Of a stretch of DNA of 64,000 bases, positions 9,674 through 18,240 are shown piece by piece. The translations under genes were made by a program, and so were the position numbers. The notes below the pieces were generated by a model. That model was not told the origin of the DNA, did not search any database, and saw nothing but the letters and a program-made list of their open reading frames with translations. Each line of letters begins with the position of its first letter. Position 1 is the stretch's first letter. The DNA comes from CAWBLP01 sp963789495 (GTDB lineage Bacteria > Pseudomonadota > Alphaproteobacteria > Acetobacterales > Acetobacteraceae), in the NCBI GenBank assembly GCA_963789495.1, contig CAWBLP010000010.1:620001-684000 (forward strand). Direction: 5' to 3'.

Positions 9674-10654
9674 CTACAGGCCGAAACGTTTTCCCACGGC
9701 CGATGGCACGACCAGCTTTTCGCCGTAGGCGCGCTCCAGCGCATTGACCGCACGCCAACCGGTGCAATGCGCCGGGATTATCAGGTCAAGGTCGAAGCCG
9801 CCGAGGTCACGCACCGTCTCCGGGATGATGGCCTCGGTCGGGCCGGCCAGATGGAAGCCGCCCATCACCGCGTGCAGTTTCACGCCCGGAAAGGTCGCGC
9901 GCGCATGATGCAGCACGTTGACGATGCCGGCATGTGAGCAGGCGCTGAACACCACCAGCCCCTTGCCGCGCACATGCACCGCGAGGAAGCGCTCATCCAT
10001 CAGCAGCGGATCGGGCCGCCAGCTCTTGCCGTCTTCGGTCTGCCGCACCTGGCTGGCCAGGCCTTTCTCGTACGGCGTGATGCGCGGAACCTCGCCGCTG
10101 ACGAAGAACATTTCATCCAGGCAGGTCTGCGGCTCGGTGGTGACGATCGGTTCGGCGCCATAGGTGGCCCATTGCGCCGGGGTCGGAATCGGTTCCGCCG
10201 GCAGCACGCCGCCATCCGGCTGGCGCTGGCCGTACCAGCCGAACATGCCGGGATGCAGGTACAGTGGCACCGCGTGCCCGCCATTGGCCTGGTTGATCAG
10301 GCCCAGGGCGCGCGGCAGGCCGCCGGCATGGTCCCAATGGCCATGCGACAGCACCACGGCGCCGATCGCGGCGAAATCGATGCCCAGGCGGACGCCGTTG
10401 CGTTCCACTGCGTAATCGACCGGACCGCCATCGAACAGCACCGTGCGGGGGCCGGACGGGCCATGCGCGGTGATCACCAGCGACAGGCCGTGATTGGCAC
10501 AGCACAGCGATGCGCCGGTCATCAGCCGCATGCCCTGGCGCTGCAACTGGCCCCATTCGCGGGCGACGAAACCGGGCGCCGAGGACAGGCTGTCGGTGAC
10601 ATTGTCCACCAGGACCTGGATGTCCAGCCGGTCCGCCGCCTGCAGTTCTGCCAT
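9674..10654 (-). CDS. MBL-fold metallohydrolase (MptA/ribofuranosylaminobenzene-type)
   Basis: 326-residue metallo-beta-lactamase-fold protein. The metal motif is SHGHWDHAGGL (H-x-H-x-D-H), with further ligands expected from CSHAGIVN and a C-terminal HCTG. The spacing and the FSACSHAGIVNVL strand match the subgroup annotated as 7,8-dihydropterin-6-yl-methyl-4-(beta-D-ribofuranosyl)aminobenzene 5'-phosphate synthase-like proteins, whose real activities are mostly unknown. The ATG at 10654 is preferred to 10672 because AAGGAGAG stands seven bases ahead of it. It is co-directional with midA upstream and the molybdoenzyme downstream. A pterin link to the molybdenum cofactor is tempting but unproven. 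Confidence 0.8.
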   Translation of the reverse strand: MAELQAADRLDIQVLVDNVTDSLSSAPGFVAREWGQLQRQGMRLMTGASLCCANHGLSLVITAHGPSGPRTVLFDGGPVDYAVERNGVRLGIDFAAIGAVVLSHGHWDHAGGLPRALGLINQANGGHAVPLYLHPGMFGWYGQRQPDGGVLPAEPIPTPAQWATYGAEPIVTTEPQTCLDEMFFVSGEVPRITPYEKGLASQVRQTEDGKSWRPDPLLMDERFLAVHVRGKGLVVFSACSHAGIVNVLHHARATFPGVKLHAVMGGFHLAGPTEAIIPETVRDLGGFDLDLIIPAHCTGWRAVNALERAYGEKLVVPSAVGKRFGL

Positions 10655-10717
10655 GACGCTCTCCTTCAACACGAGCAGCCTAAGCAGAGTCCGCAGCCGG
10701 TGCCATCGCGCTCGGCC

Positions 10718-11707
10718 CTACGGCTCGAACCCCGGCAGCACGGGACAGGCCGCGCCGGCGATCGCCAGTGCCTTGAACAGCCGACCCATGCGATCGGGTT
10801 CGGCCAGCCGTTGCGCGGCCTCGATCAGCGCGGCCGCGCGCGCTGGCAGCTGGGTGCGGGCCAGCTGGCCAGTGCGTTGGAACAGGCCCAGCCGGGTGAG
10901 CAGCACGCCTTGCGGCAGCGGTCCCTGCACCGTCGCACCATGCCGCTGCGCCACGCGGGCGAGCGCCATGAAGTCGACATGCGCGGTCAGATCGGCGGTC
11001 CCCGCCGGGCCGAACGGGTCGGCCGGCTTCCCCGCGGCGAGCGCCTGCAGCGAGTCCCCCGGCGTGCTCTGCTCCGGCCCGTAATCGAGCAGTAGCGCCG
11101 CTCCCGGTTGCGCCGTGAAGCGGGCAGCGAGCGCCGCGAGGAAAGCCTGCGCCGCTTCGCAACCTTCCAGCACGGTGCCCGGCTCGGCCGCCACGTCCGG
11201 CCAACCCGGGACCGGTCCGGCGAGCGGCTGTTCGACCAGGCCGCCGGCCTCGACGAAGCGCTCCGCCCAGCCGGCATCCCGGCGCACGAACTGGCGGATC
11301 GGCAGCGCGTCAAGGAACTCGTTCGCCAGCAGCATCAGCGGCAGAGGCGGCACGCTGTCCAGCGACTCATGCCAGGTCGCGTCCGGCAGGACCTGCGCCT
11401 GCAAGGCGCGCAGCCGTGGCGAGGTTTCGATCAGATGCAGCCGCAGTGCGGCCCGGAAATCCGGCGCGACCCGGGATACGGCACGCAGCGCATCCGCCAT
11501 CAGCGTGCCGCGCCCGGGACCGGCTTCGACCAGCAGCACCGGGTCCGGGCGGCCCAGCAACTGCCAGGCGACGGCGGCCCAGAGCCCGAGGATTTCGCCG
11601 AATACCTGGCTGATCTCCGGGGCGGTGGTGAAATCAGCGAACGGGTCGCAGGTGGCGTAGTAGGCGGCATTGGCGCGCGCCATGAAGGCGTCCAGCCGCT
11701 CCGGCAT
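10718..11707 (-). CDS. midA: SAM-dependent methyltransferase MidA/NDUFAF7 family (complex I assembly)
   Basis: 329-residue class I methyltransferase of the MidA/NDUFAF7 family; the human homologue dimethylates an arginine of NDUFS2 during complex I assembly. Seen: the substrate-side motif DFTTAPEISQVFGE, SAM motif I VEAGPGRGTLMAD, the LLANEFLDALPI stretch and LLLDYG. The start at 11707 is the ATG overlapping the lgt stop by one base (TGATG), indicating translational coupling. In many alphaproteobacteria lgt-midA is followed by a pgeF (YfiH, laccase-domain) gene; here an MBL-fold gene follows instead. Confidence 0.88.
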   Translation of the reverse strand: MPERLDAFMARANAAYYATCDPFADFTTAPEISQVFGEILGLWAAVAWQLLGRPDPVLLVEAGPGRGTLMADALRAVSRVAPDFRAALRLHLIETSPRLRALQAQVLPDATWHESLDSVPPLPLMLLANEFLDALPIRQFVRRDAGWAERFVEAGGLVEQPLAGPVPGWPDVAAEPGTVLEGCEAAQAFLAALAARFTAQPGAALLLDYGPEQSTPGDSLQALAAGKPADPFGPAGTADLTAHVDFMALARVAQRHGATVQGPLPQGVLLTRLGLFQRTGQLARTQLPARAAALIEAAQRLAEPDRMGRLFKALAIAGAACPVLPGFEP

Positions 11708-12516
11708 CAGACGGGAACCGGCCGTTCGCGCGCCCGCCAGATCAGCCAGAGCCCGGCCAGCAGCATCGGGATCGACAGGATCTGGCCCATCGTGGTGCCG
11801 AACGGCAGGAAGCCCAGGAACGCGTCGGGCTCGCGAAAACACTCGCTGATGATGCGGGCGACGGCATAGCCGGCCAGGAAGCAGCCGGTCAGTGCGCCGA
11901 ACCGGGCCCGCAGTGCTGCGCGGCGGGACAGGGCGGCCATGACCACGAACAGGATCAGGCCCTCCAGCAGCGCCTCATAGATTTCGCTGGGGTGGCGCGG
12001 GATCGGGCCGGCAGCAGGGAAGATCATCGCCCAGGGCAGCCAGTCCGGCGCCGGGCGGCCCCACAACTCGCCGTTGATGAAGTTGGCGATACGGCCGAGG
12101 CCGAGCCCGATCGGCGCGCAGACCGAAATCCGGTCGGCAAAGCCCAGCAGCGGAATGCTGTTGCGCCAGCAGAACACGGCAATGGCGATGGCGACGCCCA
12201 GCATGCCGCCATGGAAGCTCATGCCGCCCTGCCAGACCTCAACGATCATGACCGGGTGCGCGAAGTACAGCTCTGGCTGGTAGAACAACACGTAGCCGAG
12301 GCGGCCGCCCAGCACGACGCCCAGCGTTGCCCAGGTGAGGAAATCGTCCACCTGTACGGGCGAGGCGACGGTGGGCGCGAGCAGCACCAGGCGGCGCAGC
12401 AGGCGCCAGCCGAGCACCAGGCCCAGAATATAGGCCAGGGCGTACCAGCGGATGCCGAACGGTCCGAGCTGGACGATGACCGGGTCGAACTGGGGGAACA
12501 GCAGGACGGGGAACAC
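11707..12516 (-). CDS. lgt: Prolipoprotein diacylglyceryl transferase
   Basis: 269-residue inner-membrane enzyme that transfers diacylglycerol from phosphatidylglycerol to the lipobox Cys of prolipoproteins, the first step of lipoprotein maturation. Seen: about seven hydrophobic segments, GGRLGYVLFY, the essential HGG in SFHGGMLG, the lgt signature GLGRIANFINGELWGR with its Arg and Asn, and RHPSEIYEALLEG. Length is typical. It leads the minus-strand run lgt-midA-MBL. TssJ in this window is one predicted client. Confidence 0.97.
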   Translation of the reverse strand: MFPVLLFPQFDPVIVQLGPFGIRWYALAYILGLVLGWRLLRRLVLLAPTVASPVQVDDFLTWATLGVVLGGRLGYVLFYQPELYFAHPVMIVEVWQGGMSFHGGMLGVAIAIAVFCWRNSIPLLGFADRISVCAPIGLGLGRIANFINGELWGRPAPDWLPWAMIFPAAGPIPRHPSEIYEALLEGLILFVVMAALSRRAALRARFGALTGCFLAGYAVARIISECFREPDAFLGFLPFGTTMGQILSIPMLLAGLWLIWRARERPVPV

Positions 12517-12664
12517 GATGGGTCAGGCCCGCTGGCGCTGGCGCGGCGGGGCTGAGGTCAGAGTGTGATGCATCGGGACATGATCTCGCAGGGAAGCCAA
12601 GGCGGCGCACCCTAATCGGGTTGCGTCGCCTTGGCGACGGTCGGCGGTGATGTCACGCCACGCA

Positions 12665-12720
12665 TCACGCGGTGTGGTGACGCGGCAAGCGTCGGGGCGT
12701 TGCCCCCGACGCTTCCTGCC
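12665..12720. repeat. Dispersed repeat family A fragment with strong hairpin
   Basis: AAGCGTCGGGG (12687-12697) pairs perfectly with CCCCGACGCTT (12704-12714) around a six-base loop, preceded by a GGTGTGGTGACG module seen in the family A elements. It lies between the divergent lgt and nitroreductase genes. It lacks a T-run, so I do not call it a terminator. Confidence 0.55.
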
Positions 12721-12792
12721 TCCTGCCTTGCGCGGCAATGCCATTCCGGCAAGGTTGACCGGCGCGGTGCAGAAATAAGGAGACGCAGCGTC

Positions 12793-13617
12793 ATGGCGGA
12801 TGGAGCGGAGCTGCTGCAGGCCCGGTACGGCACGGACCTCCAAGGTGCCACGGTGCCGGACGCCATCGCGCCGCTGCTGGATCGTCGTGTGGTGCGGCGC
12901 TATCGCGATGAGGCGGTGCCGGACTCGCTGCTGGATGCGCTGCTCGCCGCGGCCCAGTCCGCCCCCGCCAAATCCGACCTGCAGCAGTACAGTGTCGTGG
13001 TGATGCGTGACCCCGCACGGATCAAGCGCATCGCCGACTGGATCGGCACGATGGACTGGATCACCACCGCGCCGGTGTTCCTGGTGTGGTGCGGCGATAT
13101 GCGGCGTGGCCAGCGCCTGTGCGCGCTGCACGATATGCCGCACGCGAACAACAACCTCGACACGTTCCTCAACACCGCGGTCGATTGCGCGCTGGCGATG
13201 GGCCAGTTCATGGCCGCGGCCGATGCGGTCGGCCTGGGCACCTGTCCCATCAGCTATGTACGCAGCCATATCGAGCGCGTCTCCCCCCTGCTCGGCCTGC
13301 CCGCCGGCGTCTATCCGGTGGCCGGCCTGACCGTTGGCTGGCCGGTGTTCCGCCGCCCGGTGTCGATGCGCCTGCCGCCCTCCGTCGTCGTGCATCGCGA
13401 ACGCTACGACGACAGCGCATTGGAGCAGGACGTGCAGGCCTATGACGAACGCCGTCGCGCCCGCGAGCCGGTCGCCGCCGGCAGCCTGAAGAACAACGAT
13501 GTCTATCCGCCGCGCGATGGCGTCGGCTGGAGCGAGAATGTCGCCCGCCAGCTTTCAGTGCCGGAGCGATTCGGCTTTGCCGCCTATCTCAAGACGAAGG
13601 GTTTCGATCTTGCCTGA
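12793..13617 (+). CDS. Nitroreductase-family FMN oxidoreductase
   Basis: 274-residue flavoprotein of the NfsA/FRP-like nitroreductase superfamily: N-terminal RRVVRRYRDEAVP (FMN phosphate-binding Arg cluster), SAPAKSDLQQYSVVVM, and the GLGTCPISYVRSH plus AGLTVGWP core. Such enzymes use NAD(P)H to reduce nitro, quinone or flavin substrates. The ATG at 12793 has AAGGAG ten bases upstream; earlier ATGs in the frame lie in repeat DNA and are not used. The Nudix gene follows within about 10 bases, suggesting a two-gene transcript. The substrate is unknown. Confidence 0.85.
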   Translation: MADGAELLQARYGTDLQGATVPDAIAPLLDRRVVRRYRDEAVPDSLLDALLAAAQSAPAKSDLQQYSVVVMRDPARIKRIADWIGTMDWITTAPVFLVWCGDMRRGQRLCALHDMPHANNNLDTFLNTAVDCALAMGQFMAAADAVGLGTCPISYVRSHIERVSPLLGLPAGVYPVAGLTVGWPVFRRPVSMRLPPSVVVHRERYDDSALEQDVQAYDERRRAREPVAAGSLKNNDVYPPRDGVGWSENVARQLSVPERFGFAAYLKTKGFDLA

Positions 13618-13624
13618 AGACCAC

Positions 13625-14263
13625 ATGCGTCATGCGCCGCTGATCGACCATTCCGAACCGCAGCGGCCGGACGTGGTCCAGCCACGCCACGCCGCCAGCC
13701 TGGTGGTGTATCGCGGCAGCGGTGAGGCGACCGAGATGCTGATGGGCATGCGCGGCGCGAAGCACCGCTTCATGCCGAACCGGCTGGTGTTTCCCGGCGG
13801 CGCGGTGGACCAGGCGGACCTGTCCGCCCCCTGCGCATCGCCGCTGTCGGCGGCCACCGAACATGCGCTGCGCAAGAATGCCAATGCGCATCTGGCACAC
13901 GGGCTCGGCGCCGCGGCCGCCCGTGAACTGCGGGAGGAAACCGGCCTGTCGCTCGGCGATCCACCGCATCTGGGCGTGCTGCACTACCTCGCCCGCGCTG
14001 TGACGCCGCCCGGCAACCCGATCCGCTTCAACGCGCGTTTCCTGGTGGTTTCGGCGGAGTATGTGTCCGGCGAACTCGGCGGCGATGGCGAGTTGGAAGG
14101 CCTGCGCTTCTACCGCCTGCGCGAGGCGCTGGAGATGGACCTGGCGCTGCCGACGCGGCGGGTGACCGAACGGCTGCAGACCTGGCTGACGATGAGCGAT
14201 GCGGAACGCGACACGCAGCCGCATACCGTGCTGCTGCGCGACCGCGGCTGGCATATGGAGTGA
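13625..14263 (+). CDS. Nudix hydrolase
   Basis: 212-residue Nudix-fold protein. The Nudix helix is degenerate at its left end (GLGAAAARELREETGL) but keeps REL-x-EE-x-GL, the metal-binding core. RLVFPGGAVDQAD is the strand before it. The C-terminal half (HYLARAVTPPGNPIRFNARF) resembles alphaproteobacterial NUDT7/19-like CoA-type Nudix proteins, so CoA-ester or nucleotide hydrolysis are both possible. The ATG at 13625 has a weak GAAGA site; an in-frame TTG at 13610 preceded by GAAGGG is a real alternative. It probably shares a transcript with the nitroreductase gene. Confidence 0.82.
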   Translation: MRHAPLIDHSEPQRPDVVQPRHAASLVVYRGSGEATEMLMGMRGAKHRFMPNRLVFPGGAVDQADLSAPCASPLSAATEHALRKNANAHLAHGLGAAAARELREETGLSLGDPPHLGVLHYLARAVTPPGNPIRFNARFLVVSAEYVSGELGGDGELEGLRFYRLREALEMDLALPTRRVTERLQTWLTMSDAERDTQPHTVLLRDRGWHME

Positions 14264-14282
14264 CGCAACGCCGCCTGGCGCG

Positions 14283-15545
14283 TTACGCCGCCGGCACGAT
14301 CGACGGCCGTTCGTTCAGCACCGCCGGACCGAAGCCGGCGACGCGCTTGTAGCCGTCGGCGACCTGCGCCAGTTCGTCGGCCGACAGCACGTCCTCGATA
14401 CGCGCGAAACCATTCGGCGCGCGCTGCTGGACCAGCTCCAGCACCTGATCCGGCCCATTGCCGCGATTGGCCAGCACGATCTGCGCGGTGGCCGGACGAC
14501 GCTCCGCCTCATAGGCCAGCAAGGCTGCCTGCGATGGCCCCTGTGCTGCGATCTCCCGCGCCAGCACGCGCGCATCGATGATCGCCTGCGACGCACCGTT
14601 GGAGCCGATCGGATACATCGGATGCGCCGCGTCACCCAGCAGCGTGATCGGCCCGAAGCTCCAGCGCGGCAGCGGATCGCGGTCCACCAGCGGGTATTCG
14701 TAGCAGCGTTCGGCGCCGCGGATCACCGCCGGCACGTCCAGCCAGGGGAAGCGCCAGGTCTCGAACTGCGGCAGGAAATCCTCCAGCCGGCCGCGCCGGT
14801 TCCAATCCTCGCGTCGCCAGGCGTGATCGGCAGCGAATTTGCGTTCCGCGATCCAGTTGATCACCGCCTCGCCGCGATCCAGTGCGGCGCGGGAAATCGG
14901 ATAGCAGACGAATTTCTGCTGCTCGTGCCCGGCCAGCGCCATGGTGCGGCCGGTGAGGAACGGTCTTCCCCGGGTTACGCCGCGCCACAGGATGGCGCCG
15001 TTCCAGATCGGCGCGCCTTCGTCCGGATACAGCCGGCCGCGCACCGCGGAATGAATCCCGTCGGCGCCGATCATCACCGATCCGTCTGCGCTGGCGAGTG
15101 GCGCGCCGCTGCGCCGGTCCTGGAAATGCGCACGCACGCCGGTCGCGGTCGTCTCCCATCCCGCCAGATGATGGCCGGTGGTGACGCGGTCCGCGCCGAT
15201 CCGCGCGCGGGTCGCGGCCAGCAGCAGCATCTGCAGGTCGCCGCGATGGATGGAGAATTGCGGCCAGCGATAGCCCGCCGCCAGGCCGCGCGGCTCGGTC
15301 CAGATGCGGGTGCCGTGGCGCGAGTAATAGGCCAGCTCCGCGGTCGGAATCGCGTTGGCGGCAAGCTGGTCGGCCAGGCCCAGCTCGGTCAGCTCCCGTA
15401 CCGCGTGAGGCAGCGTATTGATGCCGACGCCGAGCGGTTCAATCGTGTCTACGCTTTCGAACACCCGGCAGGGCACGCCGATCTGATGCAGGCTCAGCGC
15501 CGCCGTCAGCCCGCCGATGCCCGCGCCGATGATCAGAACATCCAT
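14283..15545 (-). CDS. FAD-dependent monooxygenase (group A flavin hydroxylase)
   Basis: 420-residue class A flavoprotein hydroxylase related to PhzS/salicylate-hydroxylase types. Seen: the N-terminal ADP-binding Rossmann motif GAGIGGLTAAL, the mid-protein VMIGADGIHSAVR (DG motif, FAD and NADPH contacts), and LLGDAAHPMYPIGSNGASQ (GD motif binding FAD ribityl). The start at 15545 (MDVLIIGAG) is chosen by family alignment; the upstream frame has no family similarity. It lies 44 bases after the TPP-enzyme pair on the same strand, so all three may form one catabolic operon. The aromatic substrate is not identifiable. Confidence 0.88.
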   Translation of the reverse strand: MDVLIIGAGIGGLTAALSLHQIGVPCRVFESVDTIEPLGVGINTLPHAVRELTELGLADQLAANAIPTAELAYYSRHGTRIWTEPRGLAAGYRWPQFSIHRGDLQMLLLAATRARIGADRVTTGHHLAGWETTATGVRAHFQDRRSGAPLASADGSVMIGADGIHSAVRGRLYPDEGAPIWNGAILWRGVTRGRPFLTGRTMALAGHEQQKFVCYPISRAALDRGEAVINWIAERKFAADHAWRREDWNRRGRLEDFLPQFETWRFPWLDVPAVIRGAERCYEYPLVDRDPLPRWSFGPITLLGDAAHPMYPIGSNGASQAIIDARVLAREIAAQGPSQAALLAYEAERRPATAQIVLANRGNGPDQVLELVQQRAPNGFARIEDVLSADELAQVADGYKRVAGFGPAVLNERPSIVPAA

Positions 15546-15589
15546 TGCCGTCACCCTGGCCGCGAGCGTTGGGAGCCGCCGCCGCGTTG

Positions 15590-16204
15590 CTACTTCTTCA
15601 CGCCCAGGCCGCGCATGAAGCGGTCGCGGATCTGCGGCGGGTCGCGCTCGGTGGTGTCCACCGGCTTGGCGGTGTCGATGCGGCAGCCGATCAGCCACGG
15701 GCCATCCTCGCGGATCGCCAGGTCGATCAGCTCCTCGAACGCGCTTTCATCCGCCGCCCAGGCGCTTTGCGACAGGCCCGAGCCGCGCGCGATGGCGACG
15801 ATGTCGGCGCCCTGCGCGGTGAGTGTCGGCTGCCCGCCGGTGATCTGATAGGTGCCATTATCCATGATCACGACAGCGAAATTCTTCTGCGCACGCGCAG
15901 CGACGGTGGCGAGCGCGCCGAGCTGCATGAGGATGGAGCCGTCGCCTTCCAGCGCGATCACTTTGCGTTGCGGCTGGGCGATGGCGACGCCGAGGCCGAT
16001 CGGCACCGCCAGCCCCATGCTGCCGAGCATGTAGAAATTCTGCGGCCGGCGTTCCGCGGCCCAGAGATCGAAATTGGTGTAGCCGATGCCGCCGATCACC
16101 GCCTCTTCGTGCTTCAGGCGTGCCACCATCCGCTTGGTGATGTCGAACCGGTTCATCACCTTGGCCTGGTCCCGGCTCGCCGGGTGGTTTGCTGCAAACG
16201 ACAT
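15590..16204 (-). CDS. TPP-dependent decarboxylase, C-terminal (beta) subunit, ComE-like
   Basis: 204-residue protein equal to the C-terminal, TPP-binding domain of acetolactate-synthase-type enzymes. The TPP motif begins LEGDGSILMQLGALATV (GDG) and closes at AVVIMDN about 28 residues later. YMLGSMGLAVPIGLG precedes it. Separate alpha and beta polypeptides are the arrangement of sulfopyruvate decarboxylase (ComD/ComE) and some phosphonopyruvate decarboxylases. The partner gene ends 11 bases upstream. The true substrate is unknown; a 2-keto acid is expected. The ATG at 16204 is chosen, with MNRFD further in as an alternative. Confidence 0.85.
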   Translation of the reverse strand: MSFAANHPASRDQAKVMNRFDITKRMVARLKHEEAVIGGIGYTNFDLWAAERRPQNFYMLGSMGLAVPIGLGVAIAQPQRKVIALEGDGSILMQLGALATVAARAQKNFAVVIMDNGTYQITGGQPTLTAQGADIVAIARGSGLSQSAWAADESAFEELIDLAIREDGPWLIGCRIDTAKPVDTTERDPPQIRDRFMRGLGVKK

Positions 16205-16215
16205 GCTGTGCCCGC

Positions 16216-16755
16216 TCACTTCTGAAAGACTTTGCCGCCGGTCAGCAGCGGGGAGAGGATGAAGCAGCACGGCGCCTGCGTCGCCACCGCCTGGGTGATG
16301 CTGCGGTCCAGGATGAACTCCGCCTCGTCGAGTCGGGTCATCGTGTGGGTTTCGATCGCCAGCGAATCCAGCACCGGGCGCATGGTGCGGGCGACCAGCG
16401 ACTGGCCGATGTTGAATTCGCCGAGCGTGCCGCGTTCCGACACCATCATCAGGACGGGAATTTGAAACGGCACGGCAAGCGAGGCGATTACATTCGGCAG
16501 GGTTGCGAAGCCGCTGGTCTGCATCAGCAGGATGCCGAGTGTGCCGCCCATCCAGGCACCGGAGATGATGCCCAGGCCTTCTTCCTCCCGCGCCACGGCG
16601 AAGGCGGTGAAGAACGGATCGGCGTGGATCGCCTCGATTAACGGGCGCAGCACGTTGTCGGGGACATAGGTCACCAGCCGCACGTTGCGCCGCTTCAGCA
16701 CGTCCCTGGTGATCTCGAACCAGGTGCGGTCCGGGGATTCGCTATCGTTCGGCAT
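16216..16755 (-). CDS. TPP-dependent decarboxylase, N-terminal (alpha) subunit, ComD-like
   Basis: 179-residue protein equal to the N-terminal pyrimidine-binding domain of TPP enzymes. VPDNVLRPLIEAI is the typical opening strand-helix, AREEEGLGIISGAWMGG contains the catalytic-type Glu that activates TPP, and LLMQTSGFATLPNVIASL follows. The ATG at 16755 has a GGAGG site four to five bases ahead. It leads the minus-strand operon alpha, beta, flavin monooxygenase, and is divergent from tcuA across 83 bases, so the two operons may share control. Confidence 0.85.
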   Translation of the reverse strand: MPNDSESPDRTWFEITRDVLKRRNVRLVTYVPDNVLRPLIEAIHADPFFTAFAVAREEEGLGIISGAWMGGTLGILLMQTSGFATLPNVIASLAVPFQIPVLMMVSERGTLGEFNIGQSLVARTMRPVLDSLAIETHTMTRLDEAEFILDRSITQAVATQAPCCFILSPLLTGGKVFQK

Positions 16756-16838
16756 GGGTCCTCCTGGCACAGCGTCCGACTTTGCGACGGCTTGCGCGGC
16801 ACGGCAACCGTCGTTAGGAGGCGAAACGGAGGGGAAAC

Positions 16839-18240
16839 ATGCCCGACCGAAGTCAGACCTACGATGTGCTGGTGGCCGGCGGCGGCAACGCGGCCTTGTG
16901 TGCGGCGATCATGGCGCGCCAGGCGGGCGCCAGCGTGATCGTGCTGGAATCCGCGCCGAAAGCGTTCCGCGGTGGCAATAGCCGCCATACGCGCAACCTG
17001 CGCGCGATGCACGAGAAGCCACTCTCGCCACTCACCGGAACCTATCCGGAAAACGAATATTGGGACGACCTGCTGCGCGTCACCGGCGGCAACACGGATG
17101 AAAACCTGGCGCGGATGTGCATCCGGGCCTCGTCCGGCGTGTTCGACTGGATGCGGCAATGCGGCGTGGTGTTCCAGCCCTCGCTGACCGGAACGCTGAA
17201 CCTGTCGCGCACCAACGCGTTTTTCCTGGGCGGCGGCAAGGCGCTGGTGAACGCCTATTACGTCACCGCCGAGAAGCTCGGCATCGATGTGCTGTACGAC
17301 ACCGAGGTGGTGGCGCTGAACATGGATGCCGGCGCGGTGCGCTCGGTCGACATCACCTATCGCGGCTTTCCCGAGACGCTGCATGCGCGCTGCGTCGTGG
17401 TGGCCTGCGGGGGATTCCAGGCGAATCTGGACTGGATGCGACAGTACCTGGGGTGACGCGGTGGACAATTTCGTCATCCGCGGCACGCCGTACAATCGCG
17501 GCCGGGTGCTGCGCAACCTGCTGGACCAGGGCGTCGGCGCGGTCGGCGACCCGACGCAGTGCCACGCGGTGGCGCTGGATGCGCGGGCGCCGAAATTCGA
17601 CGGCGGCATCACCACGCGTCTGGACAGCGTGCCATACAGCGTGGTGCTGAACCAGAACTGCGAGCGCTTCTATGACGAAGGCGAGGATGTCTGGCCGAAG
17701 CGCTATGCCATCTGGGGGCGGCTGATCGCGCAGCAGCCCGGGCAGATCGCCTATTCCATCTGCGATGCGAAGGCGTTTCCGCTGTTCATGCCGTCGGTCT
17801 ATCCGGCGATCAAGGCGGACACGCTGGGCGAGCTGGCGGGGAAGATGAAGCTCGATCCGGAGAAGGTGCAGGCTGCCATCGCGCAGTTCAACGCCGCGGT
17901 GAAGCCGAACCAGGTGTTCGACAACACCAGGCTGGACGGCAATGCGACGGATGGGCTGACGCCGAACAAGACCAACTGGGCGCGCACGATCGACACGCCG
18001 CCGTTCTATGGCTATCCGCTGCGACCGGGCATCACCTTCACCTATCTCGGGGTGCGGGTGAACGAGAAGGCGCAGGTGCTGATGGAGAACGGCCAGCCCA
18101 GCGGCAACCTGTTCGCCTCCGGTGAGATCATGGCGGGCAATGTGCTCGGGCGCGGCTATCTGGCGGGAATCGGCATGACGATCGGCACGGTGTTCGGCCG
18201 CATCGCGGGGCAGGAGGCGGCGCGCCATGCGCGAAACTGA
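16839..18240 (+). pseudogene. tcuA: FAD-dependent tricarballylate dehydrogenase TcuA, single-base frameshift
   Basis: TcuA oxidises tricarballylate to cis-aconitate, passing electrons to TcuB. The N-terminal reading frame (16839-17456) has the FAD motif VAGGGNAALCAAIMA and FRGGNSRHTRN. It stops at TGA 17454, but the family sequence continues without a gap in another frame: GDAVDNFVIRGTPYNRG through to GYLAGIGMTIGTVFGR at 18240. The break is one extra base in CC at 17447-17448 (TACCTGGGGTGAC; without it the codons read Tyr-Trp-Gly-Asp). GGAGGGG precedes the ATG. Overall length is normal and both halves look conserved, so the change is very recent or a base-calling error. Confidence 0.85.

Noticed and set aside
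12687..12714. Strong hairpin as a terminator
   Set aside because: No T-tract follows, it lies between divergent genes, and the same sequence recurs in repeat family A.
17440..17460. Programmed frameshifting as explanation for tcuA and the three other frameshifted genes
   Set aside because: None has a slippery heptamer or a downstream structure typical of recoding; these families are not known to use recoding, and a single base excess in a short run is simpler.
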